A DNA stretch of 64,000 bases. Origin: Phymatolithon calcareum. Its lineage: Eukaryota; Rhodophyta; Florideophyceae; Hapalidiales. Each line of letters begins with the position of its first letter. Position 1 is the stretch's first letter. A program made the translations under genes and the position numbers. The stretch is from the NCBI GenBank assembly GCA_977006965.1, contig OZ345381.1, forward strand, positions 1,116,001 to 1,180,000. Reading direction: 5' to 3'. A model generated the notes under the pieces. The model was not told the DNA's origin. It did no database searches and saw only the letters and a program-made list of their open reading frames with translations. Shown here piece after piece: positions 41,368-52,048 of the stretch.

Positions 41368-42704
41368 ACGCTTTTTCTGCGTTTCGCCAACCGAAGCATA
41401 CGCGCTGGCGCTCAAAGAAGATGGAACCATAGCGATATCGAACCTGTGCGACTTCATTTCGAAAATCATGTGCAGCAACGTGCCATTCCGCAGTCAGTCA
41501 TCGACTCCTTTTCGCACTTCCCTCAAAGATGCGTCTCCACCTCGCTGTCTACGCAAATGTTGACAGTCCTGAAAAGGCATCTCCTCTAGTCTCTTTGATC
41601 TCCCTAATTTTCTTTTCCCTTGCTATAAGGGCACCTGCCAGTCGGTCACTTGATGCAATTCTGGATTAGGTAGAGATTATAATTTACGTTTCGTTCGTTC
41701 GTGATGGGGAATTCCCGAAAACGCCGACCGTCTATCTATCCAGTCTACGCAACCGTCCTTTTCGCTGTCTTTCGATGATCGATTACTCTTTCTCTCTCTC
41801 TCTCTCTCTTTTGTTCAAGTTGACCGAAATCCCATATTTGTAAACCAAGGACCAATACTGCGATCATCTCCTTCAATATCAAATGACACCGATATCAGGC
41901 GATTTGGGCAAAGATGGGTCGTGCCGGTATTTACGTGAGGCGAGTTCTACATCTGGATCAAAGGCGATGGTACAGTAGTGGGCAAAGCACATTTGTGGAT
42001 AAGCGCATCTTTCCTTTGCTTTTGGTCGTAATAAGGAGGTTTCCGTTGTCGCTCTCGCTACAGCCCTACGTCAATGTCCTGGTTTAATGCTGAGCCTTGC
42101 TAGAGTGCGACAGTCCAGAGCGATGTCTGTCGATATCCTACGGTACAACCAGTCGAAGCTGGTCGTGGCCCTGGGATTGCACTGCGGATGCGATATTATG
42201 CTTCTGTGACATATTCTCGGTATTGCAAATCGTTGTCTCACGGCGCAGTGCCAGGTGAGGAGCGCACTGTCACAAGAGTTTAGAGCAAATGGGCAGTAGT
42301 ACTGGTGTTGTATCCTCTTGTATGAGAAAGCTCCCTGTTGGAAACCACGAAACAAGGGACTTAATTGCGTTGTGCAATCAGTACCTTGTGAATAGAACGT
42401 ATAACGTTGTATGTACTTCAGGCAGCCAGTCAGACAGACTCTATGCTGCACCTGTACAGTACAGTTCACAATTCTACAGTATTTCCAAAGATCGAGGTTC
42501 GCCAACTTGCGCTCCAAACTGTAAGCCAGCCGGGAATGGTATCATATGATACCATTCCGGAGGTTGAATAATCCCTTGTTCCGGTTCGCACCCTTTCCGT
42601 TCCTTCTTGTCCGTTTCACGCTTCTGTACTTCGGGACCGTTTCCCCTTCCCGGCAAGGTCTTCCCCCGCGCGTGCCGCCTATTTGAGCGCCCCGGGCATC
42701 AGCC
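41368..42704. other. Intergenic region with microsatellite and palindrome
   Basis: About 1.3 kb. The shifted-frame continuation of the upstream gene may extend to about 41,563. A TC dinucleotide run spans 41786-41810. The 26-bp palindrome at 42533-42558 is listed separately. A 148-codon minus-strand frame at 42071-42517 has no motif. Confidence 0.45.
42533..42558. repeat. 26-bp perfect palindrome
   Basis: A loopless palindrome centred on CATATG (42543-42548), with half-site GGAATGGTATCAT. It lies about 145 bp upstream of the start codon at 42705, the same distance as the palindrome before the gene at 1950. Confidence 0.8.
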
Positions 42705-43334
42705 ATGGAGGACGAGCAGTACCAGTGCGGCACGTGCGAAAAGTCCGTCCCCATATCCAACCGCACGATGCACTCACTCGTCTGCGAGCGGCGAGAAGCC
42801 CCGCGCCAGGCCGCGGCGGAGCGTGTGACGGAAGGCAGCGGGGCAGACGTCGAGTTACCCACTGTGAACGGCATTGTGGAAAAAGGCGTTGAGCCGGATA
42901 GCGTGGAAGTGCACGCTGCTTCGGCCGCAACATCCTCCACCCCCGCGCCACCACCTGGCGCGCCACCCGCCCCTGCCCAGGCCTTCATGGTCGAGTGCGA
43001 GTTTTGCGACCTCCCTGTGCAGGTGCAGTCGTTGGAGGAACATTCGGCACAATGCGGTGGTCGCACGGATGTTTGCGAACTCTGTCTCAACTATGTGCGC
43101 CTGCGTGACATGCGTACACATAAGGATTCTGGATGCGCAGTGGCGAGCACGGGGTCGGCGATGCGGTCGGCGCTTGAGGAGGGGTATGAAAATGAACCGC
43201 TGCTTGGAAATCCTCAGGGGCGCGCTCGCGTGCGTGCTGAGGGGGAGGAGACGTCGTCGTGGACTCCGGTTGCCGTTGCTGTGGGGGCTGTTGCGGCGGC
43301 GGCTGCTATGAGCTTGTTGGTGAGACGTCGTTGA
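42705..43334 (+). CDS. Tail-anchored TRAF-type zinc-finger protein
   Basis: A 209-residue protein. Two groups of Cys/His fingers are seen. The N-terminal one is CGTCEKSVPIS with a later MHSLVC (C-x2-C-x12-H-x4-C). A pair in the middle begins CEFCDLPVQVQSLEEHSAQC and continues CELCLNYVRLRDMRTH with a final C, the spacing of TRAF-type/XAF1-like fingers. A Pro/Ala-rich linker separates them. The last 25 residues form a hydrophobic helix (WTPVAVAVGAVAAAAAMSLL) followed by VRRR, the pattern of a C-tail anchor for the ER, outer mitochondrial or peroxisomal membrane with the fingers in the cytosol. No catalytic domain is present, so an adaptor role is the likely inference. Confidence 0.7.
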   Translation: MEDEQYQCGTCEKSVPISNRTMHSLVCERREAPRQAAAERVTEGSGADVELPTVNGIVEKGVEPDSVEVHAASAATSSTPAPPPGAPPAPAQAFMVECEFCDLPVQVQSLEEHSAQCGGRTDVCELCLNYVRLRDMRTHKDSGCAVASTGSAMRSALEEGYENEPLLGNPQGRARVRAEGEETSSWTPVAVAVGAVAAAAAMSLLVRRR

Positions 43335-44282
43335 GTTTTCGGCACTGTGTTTGTGCAGGTGGATTATTTCATTGTGGTGGCGGTGGTTGTGGAGGGATTA
43401 CCGGTGGGCTCGGAATGATGTTCGGGAAGTCGGTGAAGAAGTTGGAATGTTTGCAGTATGTTGTGATTTAGGAGAGACTGTTTTTTGTTGTTGTATATTG
43501 CCCTTCATGGCTTCGAAGGTTGTATGGGTTGAGGTTGGTTGTTTACTACGCTCACTTTTTTAGTACAAGCGAGTGGTGCTTCTGCTGCTCGGACAATTTG
43601 GATTTTCAAGCGGTGCTAAAATGTACCGCTTGTTGGCCGCTTCCTCATCGACATCCTCGTCAAGATGGAGCAGCGTGGCCGTCATGCGCCGCTTGTCGAC
43701 AATCCTATGAAGATGTTGAGCATTTGCACTGCTGATAAGAATATACAGTAGTCGAAAATACCAACGCTTTCGTGATATGAAGACCAAACCCACGTTGGGG
43801 AATTACCGTCTTCCTCATTTTACGGAAGGCAATTAGGAAAGCTCGGCTTCGTATAGGGGAAACCGTTGAGGCAACTCCAGTTGAGGACCAACAGGATTAA
43901 AGTTATCGGTGTCTGCGCGCGAGAAGCGAAGCATTTCTTTCACTCTGCACTTTAACCAAGAGCTCGCAGAGCCTATGAAACTCTACGATACAGTAGGTTG
44001 CAGAGGAAATGACATAAATTATTGATTATTTTAGCTGCACGCGTGCGTACTACAGTACTCTCTACAATTGGGAAGACTGTTCTCGTGCACGGGAAACATA
44101 TTCCTCATGAACAACTCGTCCTGGCTGGGATCAAATGTCATAAAAGAATTATTTTTCTCGTAATAAAGCAATGACACGTGTCTCACGGTCGCCATTTTTA
44201 GTACAATCACGGACGCCGGCCATTATTCACAGGTTAAGGTCATCAGCGACAGCAGTTACCACTCTCGCCACAAGGTTTGATT
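43335..44282. other. Intergenic region, zinc-finger gene to IMP3
   Basis: About 950 bp. The first 250 bp are GT-rich and give long open frames by composition only. No repeats, RNA genes or motifs are seen. Confidence 0.5.
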
Positions 44283-44834
44283 ATGCGTAAGCTCAAGTTT
44301 CATGAGTACCGTCTTCTACGCCGCGCCGATTTCCTGCAATGGAAGCGGGAGAATAATCAGCGAGAGGTGAAAGTTGTGCGTCGCTATCGCTTGGGTAACC
44401 CTCAAGACTACCATTCGTACAACAAAACTGTCGGCCAAATCCATCATCTTGTGCACCTCATTCAGCAATTGCCGAAAGACGATGAAGTTCGAACGAAGCG
44501 CACCGAAGATTTGCTGGTGAAACTTTATGACATGGGGTTGATTGCCTCGAAAACAACATTGCAACCCTGTGCAAAAGTATCGGTCAGCGCGTTTTGCAGG
44601 CGTCGTTTGCCAGTCGTTCTAATGCGCTTGAAGTTTGCTGAGAATTTGAAAGAAGCCACCTCACTTATCGAGCAAGGGCATATCCGCGTTGGACCGCATA
44701 TCGTTAAAGACCCGGCTCTTTTGGTGACGAGAAACAAAGAGGATTTCATCACTTGGGTCGACTCGAGCAAGATCAAGCGCAAGGTATCGCAGTATAATGA
44801 CAACCTTGATGACTATGACTTACTCAATGCTTAG
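44283..44834 (+). CDS. IMP3: IMP3, U3 snoRNP protein
   Basis: A 183-residue protein, matching the size of human and yeast IMP3. It begins MRKLKFHEYRLLRRADFL (human MVRKLKFHEQKLLKQVDFL), then VVRRYRLGNPQDYHSYN, FCRRRLPVVLMRLKFAENL and EQGHIRVGPHIVKDPALLV, the S4 RNA-binding fold, and TWVDSSKIKRKV near the end. IMP3 binds U3 snoRNA and MPP10 and helps base-pair U3 with pre-18S rRNA in the SSU processome. The single exon and complete conservation support function. The start is set at 44283 because orthologues begin M-(V)-R-K-L-K-F-H-E. Confidence 0.96.
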   Translation: MRKLKFHEYRLLRRADFLQWKRENNQREVKVVRRYRLGNPQDYHSYNKTVGQIHHLVHLIQQLPKDDEVRTKRTEDLLVKLYDMGLIASKTTLQPCAKVSVSAFCRRRLPVVLMRLKFAENLKEATSLIEQGHIRVGPHIVKDPALLVTRNKEDFITWVDSSKIKRKVSQYNDNLDDYDLLNA

Positions 44835-45691
44835 TTCGATTTGGACCTTTTTGGCAGTTTTGGGTAACCAGTCTTTTGTCATGTCATGGTGATGGAGTTG
44901 TTTTTTGCTGTTCCTTCGCGAATTATGTCATGTGCTCTTCGATTTGTGGCGAAATCCGAGGGTGAAACTATCGTTTTTGAACCCGCCGTTTGAGTTCCCG
45001 TTCCATTGGACCTTTCATTGTGCAGCACTTGGAACTTTTTAACGGACTCGTTGTTTACCAACCTTTAGCCCGAATTTCGCGCACGTTGCGGTACATCTGC
45101 TCAACACATCCAATGTTACTGCTTGCCAGTGATATAGGCTCTAACATAGCAAGCAGCTGACGTCTAATAAACAAGTTATTATTTCGGCGGAATGAAGTTC
45201 TCTCTAGACATCACGGAGGTTATTGCGAGTCCAGCGCTGTCCTCTTCCATTTTGGATTTTGTTGGTCAGTGCAGAAGGCAGTCTGGATTGACACGGAAGA
45301 GATGTGGGACGCAGCAGCTTAGGAGAATAGACGAATGGTACAGATGACTCTCCAGCCATATTGAGAGTCTTCTTTAAGGAGAATATTGCATTCCGGGCCC
45401 CCTTATTTTAGTTGAAAACTCTAAGTTCTTTGACGAAAAAATGCTGGGACTTCTCGGCTGCCGGCGGTGCTCCCACCCCCAAGTGAATCTTGCTAAGCTC
45501 TTGCTGAGCGGCAAAGGCTCTTACATGGCAACTGTAAGCAATTTTCGTTGCTCTAGAGCTTCTGTATGATCAATAGACGGCGGCCAACTGGATTCTGGAT
45601 CATCTGCCAACGCCTCGATGGTGTCTCCCCGCCAAGTCGTCGCGTACCATCACTTCGCCGGCACCCATAAACCCTTGTGGTGAGCAGGATC
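44835..45691. other. Intergenic region, IMP3 to RPA49
   Basis: About 860 bp between two plus-strand genes; nothing recognisable beyond short chance frames. It must contain the RPA49 promoter. Confidence 0.5.
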
Positions 45692-47011
45692 ATGGGGGAG
45701 ACTGCCCGCATCACAGAAGTGATAGAGCTCTCAGATGAAGACAAGCGGTCTTGTCGAGCGCTTCGGCACCCAATTCTTGTTGCGTTTCCCCGTGCCGTAG
45801 GCCCTTCAGGGTCTGGAAGACCATCTCTCCAATTGTACGAAGACCCAGAACGAACGAGTAATGACGAAAGCAAGCGAGAGATCCTCGTTTGCAAAGCGGA
45901 CGGCGCTGAGTGGGAGGGGAGAACAGGAGAATCAGCGTATCCGGTAACGTACTTTGCTGCCTTGCACTCGAAGAAAACTGGAAATGTTCGCCTCATAGAG
46001 GTCGATTCTCATTTTGCCATGCGTCCACGCCTTTTGGAAGCACCGGAACTGGATCGACCGGAGACAAATGATGAACCAGTCACCCCCGGAAAAACAAAGT
46101 ACGAACGAAGAGAGGATCTGCTGGAAATGTTTGGAGGTCGTCGCGCCCGAAATCGCTACAAAGCGTTCCGCCGCGACGAAATTCGCGACGGTCTTATCAA
46201 AAAACAGTATACGAAAGACGTTGTTGAAGCGGCTGTTAAACAGCATGAAGAAGATATGGTAGACAAGGACGTTGCGCAAGATCTGACAACAGAGAGTTTG
46301 GCTCCGCCTCATAACAGTCAAGCCACAAGCGCAGAGTCTGCATATCCTCTGGACGGCCTCATGTGTCCGCATGAGTGGCATGCGGTTAAACAACAGGCCG
46401 AGGATTTAATCAAGGGGTACGACAGAACACAGCATCGAAAGGCTGAACAGCAGCCTGGATGGCATTCCGTCACGTGGAAGTTTTTGTTGGAAGTTCTGAC
46501 CGATGGACATATTGACAACTCGACGAAACTTACGCGCGTCATGGCGACGCTTTACCTGAACATTTTGGTCGCCATTGCCAATTGCCGAAGGAGGATTGTC
46601 AAGCCAGATAAGCAAAGGATGATGGAAAGTTTGGGTATCGATGAGGAACATCTGGACTATCTTTTGAGCAAGTTTTCCGAGACGTCGTACTCGCCCGATG
46701 GCACTGCGACGCAGCAAAAGTCCACAGCTACGGACGACAGGTTATGCTATTATGCTGTAGTCTCGTGGCTTACGGTGGAAGGGTTTGTCAACTGTGGGGG
46801 ACTGGGGGAATTGGCTCATGCGTTGGGAGTAACCGCGAAGGTGCTTGCGCAATGTGCTGTTCGTGTAGGTGGCAAGCTGCAGAAAAGAAAGTCACTGGAA
46901 CAGTCCCGAGATTACGCTGCTTTTACTGTCACACTGCGCGTACCTCTCAAATTCCCCCTCCTCAACAAAAGCAATAAGAGGAGGCGCTCGCGACGGAAAG
47001 GTATTGTTTGA
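45692..47011 (+). CDS. RPA49: RNA polymerase I subunit RPA49
   Basis: A 439-residue protein, close to yeast A49 (415). The N-terminal half has an RPA49-type dimerisation domain (FPRAVGPSGSGRPSLQLYED, then VTYFAALHSKKTGNVRLIEV), which pairs with the A34.5 subunit. The linker carries the family signature TKYERREDLLEMFGGRRARN and RYKAFRRDEI, equivalent to the FGxKKAKR motif. The C-terminal half is a likely tandem winged helix (LCYYAVVSWLTVEGF, then AHALGVTAKVLAQCA) that binds DNA upstream of the start site. The C-terminus is basic (KSNKRRRSRRKG). A49 stimulates elongation and cleavage by Pol I in the nucleolus. The ATG at 45692 gives MGETARITEV as the first residues. Confidence 0.85.
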   Translation: MGETARITEVIELSDEDKRSCRALRHPILVAFPRAVGPSGSGRPSLQLYEDPERTSNDESKREILVCKADGAEWEGRTGESAYPVTYFAALHSKKTGNVRLIEVDSHFAMRPRLLEAPELDRPETNDEPVTPGKTKYERREDLLEMFGGRRARNRYKAFRRDEIRDGLIKKQYTKDVVEAAVKQHEEDMVDKDVAQDLTTESLAPPHNSQATSAESAYPLDGLMCPHEWHAVKQQAEDLIKGYDRTQHRKAEQQPGWHSVTWKFLLEVLTDGHIDNSTKLTRVMATLYLNILVAIANCRRRIVKPDKQRMMESLGIDEEHLDYLLSKFSETSYSPDGTATQQKSTATDDRLCYYAVVSWLTVEGFVNCGGLGELAHALGVTAKVLAQCAVRVGGKLQKRKSLEQSRDYAAFTVTLRVPLKFPLLNKSNKRRRSRRKGIV

Positions 47012-47367
47012 TGTATTGGTATGGTCAAAGGGTGAGAATGAACTGGTGCCTTGTCAACCACTTTGTTGTATCCGAGTGAACTATGAGAGCCAGTAGTACT
47101 AGACTACGTTGTCAAAACGTTGCGTAAACTAATTTCGACTGGAATGCAGAGGAGGCATCAAAGGAACCGCCCGTGTCAATCTGCGCAACTTGTTTCTGCT
47201 CGAGAGCAATTGAGATTATGCGTGAAGGATGCTGCTCTCTTATGATTAGCCCAACTAGAATTAGCAAATATTATCATCACGTCCTTCGCCCGTAGCGGTC
47301 TTCGGAGTTAGAGATGTGCTTGTGATCGTGTCGAGACTTTTCAGGTATCCGAAGGCGTTCATGCGCA
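47012..47367. other. Intergenic region, RPA49 to COA5
   Basis: About 350 bp of spacer between two plus-strand genes. Nothing recognisable. Confidence 0.5.
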
Positions 47368-47592
47368 ATGGGAAAATCATGCGAAGCCCTTTTCGAGCAG
47401 CTCCACCGTTGCTTGAGTGATTCGGTCTGCGTCCAGACCCATAAGGAAAAGTCCAAGGCATTGCGCGATTGTGCCGCAGCGGACGCCAAGGGCGTTGAAG
47501 AAAGTTGTAAGGCCATCCGCGTCGCCTACTCTCAATGCCGAAAGGCGCAGATCGACCCGCGCCGTCGCATTCGCGGGCCTCCGAAGACGTAA
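47368..47592 (+). CDS. COA5: COA5/PET191, cytochrome oxidase assembly factor
   Basis: A 74-residue protein beginning MGKSCEALFEQLHRCL, nearly the family start MGKSCExxFxALxxCL of PET191/COA5. Cysteines are arranged as a twin C-x9-C-like pair: CEALFEQLHRC with SVC next to it, and CKAIRVAYSQC. It ends with KAQIDPRRRIRG, equivalent to the RGQLDMRKRFRG family ending. The protein is imported to the intermembrane space by the MIA40 disulphide relay and is needed for complex IV assembly. It is complete and unfragmented, just 3' of RPA49 on the same strand but with its own spacer. Confidence 0.93.
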   Translation: MGKSCEALFEQLHRCLSDSVCVQTHKEKSKALRDCAAADAKGVEESCKAIRVAYSQCRKAQIDPRRRIRGPPKT

Positions 47593-48835
47593 TTCTGCCA
47601 TCTTCGCTTCAATAAAAAGCCTCGCGTTTCTATCCGCCTATTATTTATGGTGCGAACCGGTGCTGTTGTGGGTGAAAGCGAAGCGCACTATTCTTGCGTT
47701 ATATCCGTCTCAAAGCTCTTCCACTAAAAAGACTCGTTTTCTTGGTTAGAGCCGATGACCTTCTGCGAGTCATTCGAAACCTGTACGAAGCGGAGCTTCT
47801 ACGCCGGACCTCTAGACAGAGCAAGAATCTGGAATTGGAAAAAGAGGGTGCTCTCACTCGGAAGAACGTGCGCGGTGGGTGGCAGATAGAGTTTCAAATT
47901 TTCGCAAGAGATAGCCGCATGTGTGTATCGGCCAAAATCGAAGAAATGCTTATCGGCGTCGGTTTGTCTCACACCAACCGGCACCCTGACGCGTCTGGTC
48001 GGGCTGAGCTTCCCGTCCATTCTCGCTCATCGCGCCATTGGATAAGTTCCAGATGGCCCTCAGGCACGCTGTGGGTCCTATTAGAGTGTCTGACAGTCAG
48101 ATGACTGCGATAACATCGACGGGTTGCGCGATTTGTATTCTTTCTTTGGCCGAATCTCCGACTCGAAATCTTTAAAAGAAACTAGTACATGTTTTGGCGC
48201 GCCGGTTCGCTAACGTCCTTGTCCGACGGAAGAGAACATGCGACAGCACAGGTCCTTCCATTTCTGCCTCTTGCCTTGTCCCTCCCACCATCGTAGCTGA
48301 GCTCTTTTTTCTTCGACAAAGATATTGATGTTGCCACGTCATGGATCATTGGTTTCCCGGTTGGAAGGCGAACTAACCTTTCCTGTCGCCTAAGAGGACT
48401 CACAAAATGCTCTATTATGTCGTGCAAAGTATTATGCAACTCCGTTGCGTACGCCTGTGTTTTTCCCGTATGCAGTATGGATACGATTTTGAAACCCCGA
48501 ACAGCAGCGTTCTAGACGGTGACAGTGTCATGCTTCTCCAATTTTCACCACTGCGCCTCTTAATAGGAAACTTGTGCCAAATGCTCGAAAGGAGACGAAT
48601 TGACGTTGGGGACGAAAAAGGCAAGCCTTACTCGCGAGGTTTCCATGTACATACGATCAGGCCGCAACTAATGGAGAATATGTTGCCCCTCAGGTTTCTG
48701 GGAACCGGTCTGGCATCTTCGAAAACTTCGCTGATTCGCTTTCTGACGTCGTATTGCTGGTAATCTCACTTCAAACTCTTTTATCCAACACGTCATGACC
48801 GGTAAGAAATCTGCTTCCCCTTCTATCTTCCCAGG
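47593..48835. other. Intergenic region, COA5 to repeat-gene remnant
   Basis: About 1.24 kb. A 136-codon plus-strand frame at 47694-48104 is not supported by any motif. No repeats stand out. Confidence 0.45.
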
Positions 48836-49206
48836 TTGCTACCACAACCTTCACTTGCCGACCCTGTTCGAACATGACCTGTTTGTAATGTTACGAGGAT
48901 TTTCGTCAGCAGGAACGTTTAAATACACTGAGATCGAATTCCGATGTAGCTCCCAGCGCTTGTGCGTGGTCGTGTACGATCAAAAACAGATTGCCCTGGT
49001 TACGGATATTTGCGCGAATACAGATGGAGACAGACGACAGGACTGTGATTGGCCTTATCTTTCTTCTGATTTTCGGGATACTGCCAATTGTGGTGCGGCG
49101 TTGACGCTCTTTGTGCGTTGCGAGGGTTCGCCGTTTCTTCAAATCTTGTATACCATCTCCTTCAGGGTCGTCATCTGCGGCCCCGGCAGGGACTGTCCGC
49201 CTCGAT
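48836..49206 (-). pseudogene. Decayed copy 2 of the 41-kb small gene family
   Basis: Read on the minus strand this segment encodes PAGAADDDPEGDGIQ, then KKRRTLATHKERQ, RKIRPITVLSSVSICIRANI and HDHAQALGATSEFD, and after a one-base frameshift ISVYLNVPADENPRNIT. The order and content match copy 1 at 41023 (KKKRRTIAANNE, ACIRSNIQN, DEHAKTLGA, ILSVYLNVLADDEP). The frameshift and an unclear N-terminus mark it as broken. The level of divergence suggests an old duplication or independent mobilisation. Confidence 0.65.
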
Positions 49207-50069
49207 CAACACCTGTGTAGACTCATCCTTCGACAGCGAAGCACTTGGCACTTGCTGTTGCTCGTTGTGACCTTCCTTGTGGCTCGACGAGATAATTGCT
49301 GTCGCGAGGGTTCTTGATATGTTTGTCCTGCGATTTGGCCGGTGATCAGGCAACGTGAAGACAAGATTTTTCTGTATTGGCGAAAGGCTCGATTGTGGAG
49401 AGGCTGAGTGTGCCGCAAGATGCGCGAGCATTTTAGTGGGTTCTAGTAAGAGCTATCTAAAACCTCTGCCAACTAATCATCCATCAGGACTTGTAAGGGC
49501 TATAAAGTTCAAGTGTTTCATTGCATTCCAATTTCTGTGAATAAGGTTCATGGATAATTGGGAGTAATCCAGCAACAACACTTTAGAAGATAACTTTGGA
49601 GCCGTACTCTAACGTCAAGACTTAGCGCGCTAGGTGGGTATTATCATAGCTCTTCCCCTGGAAGCTAAGCCAACCATCAGGCATTGTAAAAACTCTCAAA
49701 CATATATTATGGAAGGGGCCTGTGGTCGAGTTATCGCACATAGACATTCCCGAAGTTGTAGCTATCAAAATGTGCGAAGAGCTCGTTTGCATGTTGATAG
49801 TTATCGGTAGGTACTAAACGTCGGTATGAATCATAGTGATGATTCGGACTCAAGTGAATAGTACAACCGTGAGGTCGTTCGACAAAGCCCGAATACGTTT
49901 TGTAGTTCGAGGGCCAAGGAATGACGTTGTCGGGCACGTTGAGGCGAATATTTTTGTTATGCAAAGTTTTTTGCTCTCTGGCCGATTTGCTAAGCTCTAC
50001 ATTATCACCTTCCGTAATCTCGCACTCGACCGTCACGGTGTAGCCGTACTGTCTAATATCTCATTCGCC
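49207..50069. other. Intergenic region before the prolyl 4-hydroxylase
   Basis: About 860 bp. The hydroxylase frame is open without a stop for 78 codons before the chosen ATG, but that stretch is not protein-like. No repeats are recognised. Confidence 0.45.
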
Positions 50070-52048
50070 ATGGGGGCTGCAACTCCTGCACAAATCAAAA
50101 AAGTACTCAAAGCTCGTGCGAAAAGCAAGAAGAGAGATACATTTGGCTTTTCCACCCGATGGATGCTCTTTACTGCTGGGTTCGGAGCGTTGGCCGGAGT
50201 CGTCGCTCTATTCTTTCTCGGAGCCCCTGTCACACGCCATCTTCCGCTTTCGTCAGAAATTCATGGACTGTTTTCGGACCTTCGAGAGAAGTTTGTAAAC
50301 GCTCAGCCTATGTCCTCGACCCGTATTATCCCGGAGAATGTCGTGGAGCAGAAAGTAGATACAGATGTTCCTGAATTATCGAAAGTCGCGCTTCTTGACG
50401 TAGGACATCCGGAGGTCGCACAAGGCGATGCAACCCAACAAGAAGTTGGTCCCGTGGATCCTGCTCCAGTAGACATTGTTCCTGCTGATATTCTTGGAGC
50501 TATGTCCGTCGAACAGGAATCGAAATGTACATCAACATTATGTATGGCAGAGCAATGGATTCCAGTTCCAGAAGACTCTTTCGCACCGGACATCTCTGGA
50601 GCTAAGCCCATCGACTTGCAACCCAATACCATATCGACACAACCCGATCTGGTCGCAGAACACTTCGTTCCGCCAAGTGCATCTACGGAGTTCACAACAC
50701 CGCATCCAGTTCCGGTTGCAGAAGACTTTGTTGCGTCTGATGTATCAGCAGATGAACCCATTGTAATGAAACCGAAAAGCACAGCGGAAACTATCGTAGA
50801 GTCGCAACCAATTCCTGTTCCGAAGGGCTTTGTGATACCTGATATCTCTGGAGCTATTCCGATCGTCATAGAGGCGGAAAGTGCATTAATAAATTACGCA
50901 CAGCCACAAACAGTCCCGGTTCCTGATGACTTTTTGGCACCTGATATATCTGGCGCTAAGCCCATCGTGATGCAACCATCGGAATCTGTCACGCAACAGC
51001 AACCGATGCTTGTTCCAGTGGACTTTACAGCGCCTGATATTTCCGGAGCTATCCCAATCGAACAGGCGAACTCTGTAGAGCCGGAAAGTGCATGGGAAGA
51101 CTTCGAAGCACCTAAGGCGGTACCAGCAGATTTTCCGGCGCTTGATGTTTCCGGAGCAATACCCTTCGACATGACTAATAGGTGTGCTTTAGGCGAGGTT
51201 TGTAAGCTGTCGCAGATTCGACCATTCTTGTCGGACGGGACTATGTCACGTGCTGTTTGGGACAATCCACGGGCATTAATGAAGTCAAACTTTGCGCGTG
51301 GGTCCGGAAAGGTGAGTTACATATGGGATGAGCCTCTTGTGGTGTACTTCGACAATGTGCTGGACGAGTCTGAACTGGACTATATCGTGGAGACTGCAAC
51401 TCCAAGGTTTTCGAAATCTCTTGTTGCCGGTCCGGATGGTGTTCCGATTCCCGATCAAAGTCGCACATCGGATACCGCATGGATCTATACGTCAGAGAGC
51501 GAAAAAGTGCGCCAAATTCTGACCAAAGTCACTGCACTTGCTGGATTTAGTGTGGGGAATGCGGAAGGTATTTTGCACCATTAGTTCAGTTTTTCCCTTT
51601 TTGCGCTACTTCTTTCTTTGTGCTAACATCTTTCTTTCCATGGTTGCGCTTTTGACCTGAAACAGATATTGGCGTGAATCGATATCAAAAGTGTCAGTTC
51701 TTTAAACCTCATCATGACTACATGCAGGAACATCAACTTGCCGCTTACAGCGACTTTAAGAACTGTCAGAGAGCTGCAACAGCCCTAATTTACCTGTCGG
51801 ATGTTGAGGAAGGTGGGCATTCGGTGTTCATGAGGGATGAAGATAATAATCTTGAGTACAGTCCGGCGAATCCGGAACATTTGGCTGTGGAGCCCAAAAG
51901 GGGCCGAGTTTTAGTTTGGTATAATATGCACCCGTACACAGAGAGGGTGGATGACAGAACTCTTCACGCAGGAAGCCCAGTCAAGAAAGGTACTAAGATC
52001 GCGGCTACTGTATTTATCAGAAATTGTACGCGGACGCCTCAAAACTGA
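50070..52048 (+). CDS. Membrane-anchored prolyl 4-hydroxylase with repeat stalk (2 exons)
   Basis: Exons 50070-51567 and 51666-52048 join at a 98-nt intron (GTATTT to ACAG, phase 1) to give 626 residues; joining restores NAEDIGVNRYQKCQFF. A basic N-terminus and one membrane helix (MLFTAGFGALAGVVALFFLG) predict a type II ER/Golgi protein. Residues about 165-370 are six degenerate repeats of the form VPxDFxAPDISGAxPI followed by a variable Ser/Gln/Pro tail. The C-terminal 2-oxoglutarate/Fe(II) domain has the HxD pair in KPHHDYM, the distal His in DRTLHAGSPV and the 2-oxoglutarate lysine in KKGTKIAA. It should hydroxylate proline in secreted or wall proteins. The repeats may be a stalk, or themselves proline-rich substrates. 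Confidence 0.85.

Noticed and set aside
42071-42517. 148-codon minus-strand frame
   Set aside because: Cys/Arg/Ser-rich with no motif, no promoter sign and no conserved block; better explained as chance.
44277-44282. Two-codon upstream start for IMP3
   Set aside because: It depends on a TTG start; orthologues begin at the next Met.
47694-48104. 136-codon plus-strand frame after COA5
   Set aside because: No domain or compositional sign of coding; it begins right after the COA5 3' UTR and has no homologous feel.
50303-50869. 188-codon minus-strand frame inside the prolyl 4-hydroxylase
   Set aside because: It is the complement of the repeat stalk and reflects its periodic sequence.
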